Shown here: positions 9,306 to 21,657 of the stretch, one piece after another | How the letters are laid out: the number at the start of each line of letters is the position of its first letter | Numbering within the stretch: position 1 is the stretch's first letter | From: Podospora comata | Lineage: Eukaryota > Ascomycota > Sordariomycetes > Sordariales > Podosporaceae | Direction: 5' to 3' | Assembly: GCA_017354895.1 (NCBI GenBank) | Contig: CP071499.1 | Coordinates: 1,860,001 to 1,924,000, forward strand | DNA length: 64,000 nt | Made by a program: the position numbers and the translations under genes | Notes under the pieces: model-generated | What the model was told of the DNA's origin: nothing | The model's database searches: none | What the model saw: the letters and a program-made list of their open reading frames with translations, nothing else

Positions 9306-11379
9306 TCATGGATATCCCTCCTCCTTGATCCAAACAGGCGACCCCCTTTCTGGCGACCCCTCTGGCTCAATAGTCTTGGCCAGCATACCCGACAACACCT
9401 TCGACTGGTACATCCCCATCTTGGCCCATATCGTCTCCAGTATTCCCATCGCCCACGTTCGGTAATGCCTCGGTATCCCCGGCGCCACTCCCGCGACTTT
9501 GATCTCGAACAATAACGTCGGTATTCCTGCAATACCAATCACTGCGCCGCCTTGCGTTTTGTCAAAGTGTTCGAGGTGTTCAGGTTGGAGGTTTGGATGC
9601 CGGTAGTGTGTTGGGATGGAGATGAGTGTGTCCCTAACAAGACGGACAAGGCAGTCTTGTATTTGCTGTATTTTCTTGTCGGATATAAGAGACGAGCTGC
9701 TGCTCGGGAAGCGCTGGACGCTTTCGATGAGGAGCTGACTGAGCATAATTCTCGCCCAGCGGTAATGATTCCATATCCGGGCAAAGTACATGTCGGTGTA
9801 GATGTGATAACGGCCCTCAAAGACCGCATCTGGTGGGAAGAAGTTGTCGCTGACTTGCTCTTCGATGACGGTCCATGGTCCGTCCTGGCGATCCTCCCAG
9901 GCGCCAAACTGCGCGTCTAGAGCAAGAGCTGTGCCGATCATGTCGGTGGTGGCTTGCTGTCCGTCGATAAAGTGTTGGCTTCGTACATAGCCTGATAGCT
10001 TGACCAACTCTACCACAGGGAGGATAAGTTCGGTCGATGGTATCTCCTTTGGTGTGGCCATGTTGGCGCCCATGGAAAGCCATTGTTGGAATGGTGGGGG
10101 TAGGCCTCCTTCGCCGGTTTGTGGCTCTGGTCGGGAGGGGATCATGTTGTTTGGTTCTGGTGACGTGTACTGGAAGGCGCCCTGGGTCGACGCTATCATG
10201 GAAAAGCACAGCTGGAGGAGCCCGCGGAGACCTTCAGATTGCGATTGGTGAAAGGGCAAAAAGCTTGTTAGAATGGCAGCACCGCCCATGATATGAGTTC
10301 GCGCTCCAGGGGCTGGCTTCTCGTCTCTTCCGCGAACAACCTTGATTCGGCGTTAGCAAAAACCAGCATTCAGAACTGAGGTACGGTACTCACCTCGTAC
10401 ATGGCCATCATGACTACAGCTCGGAGGATGACATCGAGGTCAAGCTCCGGAACATGCCTGGCCATGATGGAGGACGAAATATTGTGCAACGCACGCCCAT
10501 AGTGTTGTTTCGATAGCGTACTCAATTTCTTGTCGCCGTTAATGTTGGACAAGCTGGCCAGCCCAACGGCTGCCATGATTTCTCGCGTTACTGCTGAGTG
10601 GACCCATGGCCTTCCTTGAAGCTCCTGCCCGACCTTTGGCTCATCTGGAAGTCCAATCACATAATGCTCAATGTAAAACTGAATAGCCCTGTCGACGGCA
10701 TTGATGGATATCTCCGTGGGCACTCTGTACCCCAGTTCGGGGGCTTCTCGTTTGAAGGTGATCGCCGATGATGCCGATTGTGGTGATTGGGAGGCTGCCA
10801 GCCGACGTCGTATACTAATTGGAGATGCTGTTGATGTCGACGTTGGCGAGGTGGCCGAGGAAGATGAAGATGTTGATGGCGTTGGCGAAGATCCTGATCC
10901 TTCTCCCTGTTCGGATGTATCCGGCACACCCCACTGCTGGTGTGCTCTTTTTATGACTTTGCTGCTCTCATCCCGGAACATCAACGAGAGCTGGTCTCGG
11001 TACCCGGGACACGGCTTACCCACCCGGATGCATTGCGCACACTGAGGGCGGACTTTGTCGCACTGCGAGGCACCACATGTCCGTCAGCACAAGATCCAGA
11101 ACCCTTCCACCGGTACCCTGATCCTCGATCCTTTGACACGACACAGATCTGACAGATGACAGACCACCAGGGGAGCCCGCAGGCAGGTATCTATAGCGGG
11201 AGCACGACCCGAAGCTCTGGGCCACATGGGCGGCTGCGGATTGGGCCGGGCCCTGCCTGGTAGTGTCTGGCATATGTAGTCTGATGTCAGGGCATGGGGC
11301 TTAATACGTAAAAACTCACCTTGATGCGTCTCGTTCGACAGTTCTGGCAGCCCTGTGATGCCTTTCCACAGTAAACCAT
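9306..11379 (-). CDS. Zn2Cys6 binuclear-cluster transcription factor
   Basis: Three exons on the - strand, 11379-11320, 11062-10394 and 10340-9306, encode about 587 aa. Splicing exon 1 to exon 2 completes a perfect fungal zinc cluster at residues 11-38: C11-x2-C14-x6-C21-x6-C28-x2-C31-x6-C38, followed by PGYRDQ. The 257-nt first intron (GTGAGT to GCAG, branch GTGCTGAC) falls exactly before the third cysteine. Residues about 60-120 are low-complexity Ser/Thr/Pro. The rest resembles the helical middle homology region common in fungal regulators, with MYEVVRGRDE spanning the second intron (branch GCTAAC). Such proteins bind CGG-containing DNA in the nucleus. The target genes are unknown and no metabolic cluster lies next to it. 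The start MVYCGKASQGC is typical of the subfamily. Confidence 0.9.
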
Positions 11380-14214
11380 GGTTGATTTCGGTGTTCTCGT
11401 AAACAAAAGGCCAGAATGGGTATTCAACTCGCCGCCCGCATCCCCGCCCTCGCGCTCGGTTTTGCTGCGTTACTCCAGATATTGGCGGGGACTCGCCGGT
11501 AGTTAACCGAGCAGGGAAACCACTTCGTCGATAGAGGGGAGATGGCGGACAAATGGCGGTCACTCTTCGGGAGCTTCCATCAGGCAGGTCGCATTCGCTT
11601 CGCAACGGCGTGCGCATGCTATGCTATGCAGCAGCGTGATACGGCATCACTGCTGGTGGCAAGAAGACGGCAGAGTACGGTATGATATAGGGTGATTAGT
11701 AATAAATAATGGGGAGTTAGTTGCTCAAGGACCAGAAGTGAGCTGAGGGCTTGCGACTTGTTCCTGAGAAACGGGAGCCTCGGTCTCTTGTACCCTGAGA
11801 GACGTGAACACAAGGACAGCTTGGCATAAAAAAGGCCAACGAGAGATGATCCGCGATCGGCACCCGCTTGTGATGTGATATGATATCAAAAAAATAAGAG
11901 AGAACGTAGGGGGCTCGGTGGTGAAATTGAAGCAGATGGGGAGCTGCCTGGCCAGATAGCAGATGGCTGATGGACCCCGGAAATAACGGCCAATTGCCCA
12001 CAGCTCTAAAAGCTCCGGCGATTCGAAGCTGAAGCAAGTGAGGTGGGAAGCTGCCAGCATTTCAGTGGGCATCGTGGAAACTATAGCGCCGTTGGGATCT
12101 CGCGTGCTTCCGCCAGGTTCCCCGCCATTCCTATCCGAGTAGCTGTGACTTGTCGCTAGCCACGACTGCAACTCTGGCGCAGGTATCCGGAACACCCGCT
12201 GCTCTGCCGGGGGTCAATTAAACCGGCCGATGCGCCGATTGTCAATGCGCTGCGGCGTGCACAGGCCCGGCAGCTGCCATCCGGCGGCACTAACGCCATC
12301 AAGATGCGGGGTGACACCTGTGACGCAGCCTTGGTATCTTGGAGTATTGGGGTTTCTGACAGCATGTGCTTGTTTACCTGCTGTAAGTTGCTGACTTGAC
12401 ACGGCACAGGTGTCCACAGAAAAATTTGGCCAGATTTTGCGCCTTGCTGTCGCCAGAACGATCATTACGATGCAACGGTGATGTTTGGCTGGAGGCTATC
12501 GTGTTTCACGGTGGGCTTGGGTTCAATAGATCCGGATGATGTGGTAACAGTGCCCCGCCGCGAGATTCGAACTCACCTAGTCGTTTGATCGAGGATCGGT
12601 TTCTTCAAACGACGGCGATGGCTTGTTGCTGGACATCAGTTTCCGACCCTGGCTCCCTGGTTCACCAACAAGCCACGCATTGAATATGATCTGCGGCGGA
12701 TCTCTATCAGCATCAGGGTAAGGATCGAAATCAGACAAAGTCAGTTGTGGCATGACAAAACCATTAGATCTATAAACCGACGATTCCTCGCGTATCTGGT
12801 CTCTATGCTCGGTTGCCATGCTCCTTTTCCAGCAGATTTTGCCTTTTTTTAAGTTGGTGTGAAAGTGCAACTCTGAGCATCCATCCATGACCGACATTAC
12901 GGCCCACTCGGGGTCGGCCAGTGCCGGTATCTGCCCCTCCCCGAAAACAAAACCCCGGACTCCGGGCCGGCCATCTGCCAAGCATCGGGCGGGTTACAGG
13001 AGCCAGAGCTCCGGCCCGAGTCAAGGGCCCCGTCTTCCGGACCCGCCATTCCGTCTTGATCAGCATTGAACTTGCATACTGACAAAGTTCTCAGCTCTCT
13101 TGACTGCAGCTGCTTCTTGCGGGGAACTCTGCGTTGCCTCATGCAGACAGAGTGTTGAGAGCTTTGATCGACAGCGGGTACGCACAGTTTCGAGGCAATC
13201 TTCAGCATGCCCTATAGCTATCTTGCCGAAGGTAGTCACATGTGTATGTCAGTGGCGTAGTACCTTGCCCTAACGAGATGGAGAGAAGCACCTTGCTGTA
13301 AGATTGAATATACTGGCTAATCTTTAGCAAAGGGCTACCTGGTGATAGGTAGTCAAACTCTCATCACTGTTCTTCTCAAGCAGAGCTTCCCTTCCGAACT
13401 CAAATCAGATCAGATGACGCTGCAGAATCCTCTATAGATAAGCATCAGATCTCAATATCACCAGTACTGAGGACAGAAACTAAAAACACAATTGGTGGCG
13501 AGTTGGCTACCGATGGCTGAAGTTTATTATGGAAGTGTGGTGGTGAAGCAACCTGAAAGGCAAGTTCCGCGGCCACACAGTGTGGGGGCACGCGGCCCGA
13601 CCTTACGCAAATCAATTTTCTGCGTGTGTTCAAGAATCCATCGACCTGATTCCCAAAGTTTCGCGACTGCCGCAGCCGCTGTCAACAACACCAGGTCACG
13701 CTTTCCACTCTGGAGAAGCTCCACCTCGAGAATTCAAACCATCTTCCACTAAATCATCGACCATCCCGTCGACTCTAGCCATCGACCCAATCCGTCTTTG
13801 CCATATCCCCCTCCATCTCTGCGAGCTTCTTCTCTTCTTTCTCTACAAACCCTTCCCCTCTCCGATCCCGATCCCGCGCCCTGGTGCACTTTCTGCAAAC
13901 GCAACCGAAGCCCAGCTCCGTTGCCAAACCAGCTCTGATCTCGGAGCCGGCTTCAAAAAAAGAGTGCGTGTGCTCCATCCTCCGATCTTGCTCTCTTCCA
14001 TCCAAGATGCCCCTCTCTGCCCCTCGATGCGTCTTTTTTTTCTCCACTTTCCGCTGACCTCACCATTTCCAGAGATATCTTCACTTCTCTCCGGCGCCAC
14101 ACAAAGCCTAGTCTCGTCCGACTCTACCCCACGCCCGCGCCGTGATTTTCCATCTCCCTCGTCGTCATCACTTCTGTTTTCTTTAATCATCACACACAAA
14201 AAACAACAGCAATC
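11380..14214. other. Intergenic, divergent promoter and long leader
   Basis: This 2.8-kb stretch separates two divergently transcribed genes. The right part, about 13640-14214, is strongly C/T-rich and is probably the promoter and long 5' leader of the NTF2-RRM gene. A tRNA-like remnant may lie at 12551-12613 on the - strand. A frame on the - strand at 12577-12981 has some protein-like runs but lacks an ATG at its start and has no recognisable domain. Confidence 0.4.
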
Positions 14215-15986
14215 ATGTCGACAAACGGTAATGCTAATCACCACGAGCAATACGCTGCTACCGGCCCAACCACCACAGAGTCGACTCCCCAGATCGAGAA
14301 CTCGCAGAGCGACCTCCCCAAGGATGAGATCGGCTGGTACTTTGTTGAGCAATACTACACCACCCTGAGCAAGAACCCCAACAAGCTTCACGTGAGTCTG
14401 CGGATATTTCTGGCGGTGCAGTGGCTTGGTGGGCTAACGGTCAATTGTAGCTTTTCTACGGCAAGAAGTCTCAGTTCGTCGCCGGTGCCGAGGCTGAGGT
14501 CACCACTGTCTGCGTCAACAGACCTGTAAGACTTTCCAATTGGGTTTGTGTTTAGGTGTTGAGCCTCTCGAAGCTAACTGTCTGCCAAGAACATCCAAGA
14601 GCGCATCAAGCAGTTGGACTTTGAGGATTCCAAGGTCCGCATTTCCAACGTCGACTCCCAAGGGTCTGCCGAGAACATCCTCATCCAGGTCATTGGTGAG
14701 ATCTCCAGCAAGGGTGCCGAGCCCCGCAAGTTCGTCCAGTCCTTCGTCCTTGCCAAGCAGCCCTCGGGTTACTTTGTCCTCAACGACATCCTGAGATATA
14801 TCGTCGATGAGCCCGTTGAGGAGACTGAGGCCGCCGCCGAGGCTCCAGTAGAGGTCCCTGCTGCCACCGAGGCTGCCCCAGCCGTCGAGGCCGAGGCCGA
14901 GCCCGCCGCCGAGCCTGAGGTTCCTGTCGAGGAGCCTGTCGCTGAGGAGAAGGAGCCAGCTGAGTTGGACACCGCCGCTATCTCTCAGAAGCTCGAGGAG
15001 GCTGCTGAGGAAGCCCCCGCTCCCGCTGCCGCCGAGGCTCCTGCTCCCGAGCCTGTTGTCGAGACCCAAGAACCAGTTGTTGAGGAGAAGACTGAGACCC
15101 AGCCCACCCCCGAGAAGGTCGTCGAGGAAGTTGCCGAGGAGGCGGCTGCGAAGCCCGAGGAGCCCAAGGATCCCGCGCCGACCCCCGCGGCTCCTGCCAC
15201 TGCTGCTCCTGTTGCCGCTCCCGCGCCTGCGGAGCCCCCCAAGCCCCAGCAGCCCCCCAAGCCCATGACCTGGGCTAGTCGCCTGGCTGCTTCTGCTGCT
15301 GCCGCGGCTCCCAAGCCTGTCATTCCCAAGGTTGCGACTCCTCCTGCTGCTGCTCAGGCGCGGGCTCCTGTTCCTGCTCAGGCCCCTACTACCGCTCCTC
15401 AGTCCACAGAGGCCGCCCCTGCCGCCCCCAAGGATCAGGGTAGCGAGTGGCAGACCGCTGAGACCAAGCGTCAGAGCCGCGCTCAGCCTGCCGCTGCCGC
15501 TACTCCGACCGAGAAGGAGGGAACCCTTGCCTATATCAAATTTGTTACTGATAAGGTGAAGGAGGCCGATCTCAAGGCCACCCTGGAGGCTTTCGGTGAG
15601 GTCGTGTACTTCGACATCAACCGTACCAAGGTAAGCGATATCTTTTTAAATGAACGTCAATGAACCAGACTAACCCAGGTATACAGAACTGCGCCTTCGT
15701 CGAGTTCAAGACCCCGGCCGGTTACAATGCTGCTGCCGCTGCCAACCCCCACACCGTGAACGGCGAGAACATCGTCGTTGAGCCCCGTCGTCCCAAGTCG
15801 AACGCTTATGGCGGTGCCGGCTACCCCGCTCGTGGTGGTGCCACCGGTGGCCGTGGTAGCCGCGGCGGGTACGAGTCTCAGCGCAGCGGAAGCCAAGGCG
15901 GAGGCCGTGGTGGCTTCACTGGACAGGGCCGTGGTGGTCGCGGCGGTGCCCCTCGCGGACGCGGCGCTTCCCAGGCCAACGCCTAG
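14215..15986 (+). CDS. NTF2-domain, RRM and RGG RNA-binding protein (G3BP/Nxt3-like)
   Basis: Four exons, 14215-14391, 14451-14525, 14590-15630 and 15687-15986, give about 530 aa; all introns are phase 0 with GTGAGT, GTAAGA and GTAAGC donors and two GCTAAC branches. Domains in order: an NTF2-like fold at about residues 38-160 (GWYFVEQYYTTLSKNPNKLH, LFYGKKSQF, GYFVLNDILRY); a long Ala/Glu/Pro-rich acidic linker; an RRM at about 390-465 (AYIKFVTDKV, NCAFVEFKTP); and a Gly/Arg-rich C-terminus with RGG boxes. This architecture is that of animal G3BP, fission yeast Nxt3 and yeast Bre5, which assemble stress granules and serve as cofactor of a ubiquitin-specific protease. It is expected in the cytoplasm bound to mRNA. 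The long antisense frame at 14515-15069 is only the mirror of the repetitive linker. Confidence 0.92.
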
Positions 15987-17728
15987 ACGGCGATTGCTGC
16001 TTAGCGCGAGTTCACAAGCTGATCAAAGACACATTTATTGTCCATGATCTTGAAAAGGTTCCAAGGTGAGCTGCTAGTGTCAACAAGCCTAGCATCCATC
16101 TTCACACGCCATACGACGGAGTTGAGGGGAGGGCGGGCATTCTTCTTGGTGCGTCATGGAGTCACGGGGTTTGATTAGTTAGGAAAGGGCAAAATGGTCA
16201 AGATTCATGGTTTTTTTTTTCTTGATGGCAATCTGGCGGTGCAGTGTTGTGGAGTTGTGTGTGTTTTTCTGCTGTTGTTATTCTTGTTCTCGTTGCTAGT
16301 TGGGCCGTGCATTTGACTTGCACAGGTCACTCTTTTCCCCAAACTCGCCCCTTGCACACACATCACACACATATCAAAAGGTTGTCATGGTTTTGTGGCA
16401 TCGTTACAGCGTTGGGGGAAACGGAAAACGGTAGCATTGTATACCTCACTGGCGGGGCGGACTGGCTGGATGAATGCCGGTGGGAAAGGTTGGTGTGGAA
16501 AAAGGAAAAAGACACGGCATGAAATGTTGACCTGGTGTACGGTATGGTACGACATGGTACGGAAAATGAAGGCAATGGGGCCCAGAAGGAGTATGCCTGA
16601 AAAGGAGATGGAGACAACCTCTACACATCACCATTACAACATTCTTCCCAATCGAGGGCGGGGTGGGCCTTGTACGAGCAATTACGTTTGGGGGGGAGAA
16701 AGGCAAAAGGAGACGAAGGGGGACGAAGCGTGTTGAGACAGTATCGTTTTAGCTTGCTTGTGGATTGAAGGGGACCGTACGGTATGGGATAGGGAATAGT
16801 TAGTACCTTAGATTAGGGAGGTTTAAAAAGATGTGTACTGTTAAAAGCGAGATATTATTTGCAAAGATTCTGTCTCAACTTGATATGGCTGTCTTGTGAT
16901 CTGTCTGGGGAAGGAGAGATATGGTGTTGGGCAAGATGTTGGATGTAAGGAAGCTTTATTTGAGTGGGCATGAAGAGAGGTGAGGCACCACCGCTACAAG
17001 AGCCAAGGACTTGCATCTTGGATTCTGCTTTTGATGATTTAAAGTCAGGGTACTTTAGTTGGTGTTTGGGTTGTAATATAAACCATGCCTCAAAAGCAAA
17101 TCAATACGCCTTTTAAGTATCTTTAATAAGGTAGCTTAGTGATTATCCTTCGAGGCATAGTCCACAATATGATATTGGTTAACTTACCTTTGCTCTTCTG
17201 TAGGGAGAGTGTGAATATCCAGACGGCTAGATAAATGAACATAGAGATATAGGCTGTGTCATCTTGACTATCTAGACATCTAATAGAGCTAGCCACTCGT
17301 CTGGCTTTTCGATCTCGTTTTTCAGATTTGTTGATTGTTATGTTGAGCTTTCTCAGCCGGTGCAACTACGGTAAAACAGCTCATCATGACTTCTTCAACT
17401 GCTTCTTTTCTTTTCTTTCCTTTTTTTTTGTTTTCGAGAACATCCAGGCAGGTAGGCAGGTGGGAGTTGTCAAGGGATGTTGTCAAAACACTGAGATGGC
17501 CGTTCCCTGGTGTTGGGATTGAGCGTGTGTTGTATTCGTCGTCTTTTTGCAAAGTTTACTGTTGAAGCCTATATACTCCGTTGGGTCTTCTTGTCTTGGA
17601 CGTATTCTGCTTCACGATAGAGGAGGAGGCAATCAATGCTGTTGGAGACATAGACTGGTGATGATGATGATAATGTTGGGGCAAAAAAAGAAAAAAAGCA
17701 AACGCTGGAAAGAAACAAACGCTGTTTG

Positions 17729-17800
17729 TGGACGGGCCAGGAGTCGAACCTGGGCCTTCGCTCAAACCCGGATATGCACTAACCGCTGTACTACCGCGCT
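17729..17800 (-). pseudogene. Decayed tRNA gene, perhaps tRNA-Gly
   Basis: Read on the - strand the segment is 72 nt, tRNA size. It has a good D arm (GTAC/GTGC with AGCGGTTA loop), a perfect T arm (CCAGG-TTCGACT-CCTGG) and discriminator A. The acceptor strands (AGCGCGG against CCCGTCC) and the anticodon stem do not pair, so it is unlikely to be functional. The D arm followed by CATATCCG resembles fungal tRNA-Gly genes as I remember them. An alternative is a functional tRNA with unusual folding. Confidence 0.4.
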
Positions 17801-20024
17801 CACGGAATGCTAAACTTGGGACTCGGGATTGTATACTGGGCGGGGGTGGGGTTGGAGCTGAAGGCTTTGGATTGTGGATGTGGCTTTGTTTGACAGCTGG
17901 TGGACGTCGAACTAGTATGGAAAAAGGGGGTGTTCGGAAAGGTTAAAACGCCTCCCTGTTTGGGTGATGAGAGAACGGTTTTTTGGGCGGATGGTGAGGG
18001 TTGATAAGTGTTTTGAATCAGAAGAGGGTGTTTGATATTGAGGAGGATGTATGAAATGGATTTTATGGGTGAGCGCGTGGCGAGGTGGCTAAGCGTGGTG
18101 AAGGAGCATTTTTCGAGGGTTCCGGCATGATAAGCCAAGTAGAAATGGGGGCTTCCGAAATGTGTTGCTCGGCAAACTTCATCGGTTTTCTGTTGGGGTG
18201 ATAAAGAGACATGATCAGTTCCCAGCTGACTGGAGGCTGATGATCATTGGAGTATCGTTCTCATTCAGAAAACGGCCACGAGGGCACGACATGTCAAAGT
18301 TCCAAGAGGTAATAGCGATGTGAAGCACGTCAGATCCTAAAGAGGCATGTATGACACTGATAACCAGCTGTGTCATGTATCAGAACCATATCTCTGCTGT
18401 GTTTGGTTGAGAGATATGTGCTAGGTACTTCTCTGTTCATAGACTCAGGCCTGGTTCAGTTCATGTAGGAAGGCTTGTTTGAGTAGTCTAGGTCTTGATA
18501 TGCTAATGATTATATTTCCACAAAAGATTCTGCGGGTATGGCTGATACCTTCTCATATGACAGCTGCCATGTCGGTCTGTGTGTCTCTGTATTTCGAATC
18601 GGTGTAGCTAAGTCACTTCACGTCGATAAACCTCTCACCTTTCCTACGGCTACCTCGGCAGAGGCTCAGGGAGAGTACATCTGCCAGAGAAAGCAAGCCA
18701 CTGATGCCCTCCTTGAACCCCAATAGTCCTATATCCCGCAGCACATGACGGTGATAGGGTGGTCGTGGTGGGTCAGGATCCGATAACGCCCCTGGAAACA
18801 AAGCCAAACCCATACCAGGTAGTTACCCATCCCACATGGAAGACCTGCACTTTGGAGAGCAAACCGACGATGGCGTAAGTAGCACTGACCAGTTGCTAGT
18901 CTCGCCCGTGATGTTTCCGAGGCTGTGGGGTAGGGGCTGGTTGGGCTAGTTCCTGCGAGAGGGCGGGATGTGGGCGTGCGGCCAAAACGTTTGGGCACAG
19001 ATGGTCGGGCCTGTTGTCGGAAGAGCTTGTCGGGAAAGGCTTAGTGTGTCGAGACTTGGGTGGGAGAGGGAGGTGTAAGATATCTGGGTGCGCGGTGTTA
19101 TCTTTGCTCCGTCTTGTTGTTTGTCTGTTGGACATACATAGATAGGTCAACCTCGTGGTTCTAGATGTCTGGAGCTTAGATGAACCTTGATGGCCAACCT
19201 TGAAGGACTCTCCTGATCTGGTGCTGATCGTCTCGACATGCTGGTATCTCGGTCTGTGACATTCAGTCCAGACAGCCGCGCGGCCAAACCATGGTTCGTA
19301 CAACTCGACGCAAAACTACAGTCTGTATCCGGTAGGTGAGTGCCCATCAAGGTGTGACTCGAAACAGAATAAGGGATGTGTGTTTTTCCTGTCGAGGCTC
19401 GAAACAGCAAGCATCTCCGCTGACTAACTACGCGTCGCTGCTATGTAACCCCTGACCTGACACTGAGCCGGAGTGTTACACCACACGGTGAGAGTTGGTG
19501 CTATTTTATACAAGCATGTTTTATGCCGTGCTCTCTGCTCCGTTGTCGTTTGTAACCTAACGGATAGGGTCAACAAACATACGTAATAAGATCCACAAGA
19601 GGAGCCTTCTCCAGCCTCGTATATGGAAGTAAGCCGTCAATATCCTTCTGAAGAAAATGAGGATTGAGAGTCCAGATTTGCAAATCATGCGAAAGTGAGA
19701 TCCGCCTTCCTGTCTGGTGCAAAGGTCTCCAGGCTGGACCCAGACTGGCGGAGCGATACTATCGCCAATGCTTCGGGACTTGCAAACAGCTAATGAATTC
19801 CCAAAAAAAGAAAAAGAAACGAGGGAGCCAGCAGGGAGCGAGGCACCAAGGGAGAGAGAAAGAAAGAGGAGTCTCAAGGACCGGTCCAATCCCCCGACGA
19901 GCCGAATCATGGTTGTGTTTTTCTGCTCCCACCTTCCCAAAAGGAACACCGCACACACTTGGATGAAGAAAATTGAATGCAATGAATGGGGCCCAGAGAA
20001 GACCCACTCGGGCGGGTCCCCGCA

Positions 20025-20056
20025 ACTGCTTGACTGCTTGACTGCTTGACTGCTTG
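20025..20056. repeat. Tandem repeat, 4 copies of ACTGCTTG
   Basis: Four perfect head-to-tail copies of an 8-bp unit in gene-free DNA. Confidence 0.9.
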
Positions 20057-21060
20057 TCATTCTCTTTTAAAAACAACTGCAGACTGCCGGTGCCGAGAGG
20101 GGAGTCGGTATCGCACTCACACGGAAGGCCAGCCCCGGAGTGCTCTATCGAGATGGTGATAGATTGATCGGCAGAGGGTGACGAGATGGCTTAGAGGGCC
20201 TGTCGGTGCCGGAAGTTGCCTTCAGCTTGCGACCTGCCAAGTTCAGCTCGCTCACTCATCAAGGCCATTTCGTCCCGCACCCTGTCGATTGACCTGCCTT
20301 CTAGAAGGCAAAACTCTAGCTGGGAGAGCATGAGTGCGGCACGGGGGTGTTGTGTGCTTGGTTTGGGTCGGGGAGAGCGATGGGCAAAAAGGACGTATTG
20401 GGCGATTGGGTATCATGAAGCGTGCGGCGTAGTTTATGTAGTTATTATGTTATTATTCAACGACTGTACTCCGTACTCGAGCCAATTCTCGACAATCCCC
20501 GGCATCTGGCGCCCCCGGGTGGCATGGCGTTTCCCCTCAACCACCTACCCGGAACAGCCTAGCCTAGCTGCGCGGAATCGCTGCGAACATCCCTGTCTCG
20601 CGTGGTGATTGGCAACGAAACCCCCGGTGCGCCCATCGGTCGACAGGGCATCTTCAGAAGAAGAAGAAGGCACCTTGCGGTAGGTTGGGAGTGGGGTAAT
20701 AATCGGACCATGCTCAACGGGAAAGATCCAAATGAAGTCCAGAGACAACTTGCAGCCATCGCCATCTCAGCGACCCAGTCGGGTAAAAAAAAGACGGGCT
20801 CGGCGCTGCATCTCCCATCTGTTAAACAACTGCCATCAGCAAAAGAGAGAGACCCAGCATCTGGTTCGTGGTGGGGAGGGAGGGAGGTTCCATCGATATT
20901 GTGGATGGAGGATGCCCAAGCGAGCGAGCCGGGTGGGTTTTTTCAGCCCCTCCAGCGGTTGTGCCAAGGAGTCATATTGGGCACATCTTCCGCTTCCCGT
21001 CATCATCTGCCCGTTGCCCTTTACTTCTTTTGCCCTCCTGCCTGCCAGTACCTTGCATTC

Positions 21061-21087
21061 CCTATTGCCTATTGCCTATTGCCTATT
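21061..21087. repeat. Tandem repeat, about 3.9 copies of CCTATTG
   Basis: Nearly four perfect copies of a 7-bp unit inside the pyrimidine-rich leader or promoter of the PH-like gene. On RNA the copies would give a CU-rich tract. Confidence 0.9.
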
Positions 21088-21657
21088 CATAGCGCCGCCT
21101 GTCTTTTTTTACCATTCTTTCGCTCACTCTTTTTACTCTACTACATACATTCGAATACTCACTCAAGCATCATCATCACTCATGTACAGTGTCCGATCTT
21201 CTGCAGCAGACTAACACTACGCCCACCCATTATATCATCACACACAGAACAGGTCCCCTTGCACCTCGGCTTGGGTGCTTCCCATATGCTAAGCTTTCCT
21301 GCCTTGGCGGTCTCTCCACCAATCCGATCCCTCTCAAAGTCAGACTCGGTGCATGGTAAACCCGCCAGCAAGTGTGCGTCGCTGGATTTCAAGTTCATCA
21401 CCGGCCTCAAACTCTCGCCCGGGGGCTCAGCGTAGCAACCGGGCGCGCCGACTCAAGCAGCCCGACTCGTAGCAGGGAGACCACGCAAACATCGCCATCG
21501 TGCTGGGCCGCTTTTAAGGGAGTTTTACTCACCTCAGGGGAGGTGTACGGGGGTTCGGGGTGCACACGATGCCAGTGGGGGACGACTCGAGCTATCTCAC
21601 AAAAAGGAGGGCGTCACCACTTGCGTGATCAGTATCACAGGAAGTGTCACGTGTCCC

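Larger units (their letters stand above)
15987..21657. other. Large gene-free interval (5.7 kb)
   Basis: No protein gene can be supported. It holds the 3' flank of the NTF2-RRM gene, a decayed tRNA at 17729-17800, a 4 x 8-bp repeat at 20025-20056, a 7-bp repeat at 21061-21087 and, on the right, a C/T-rich leader of the PH-like gene. A short - strand frame at 20191-20331 has protein-like composition. Candidate uses are long promoters or unannotated non-coding RNA. Confidence 0.4.

Noticed and set aside
12577-12981. 134-codon frame on -
   Set aside because: Starts with TTG, no recognisable domain, overlaps a tRNA-like remnant; composition not convincing.
14515-15069. 184-codon frame on -
   Set aside because: Gly/Leu/Ser-rich mirror of the Ala/Glu-rich linker of the NTF2-RRM gene; not an independent gene.
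18069-18125. D-arm-like sequence GTGGCGAGGTGGCTAAGCG, tRNA-Leu/Ser-like
   Set aside because: No T arm (GTTCRANNC) in the right place and no acceptor pairing.
19557-20060. 167-codon frame on -
   Set aside because: Contains repeat-derived and promoter-like sequence; no domain and no splice context.
21569-21624. Upstream ATG as the start of the PH-like gene
   Set aside because: It runs out of frame into a TGA with no plausible intron linking it to the main frame.
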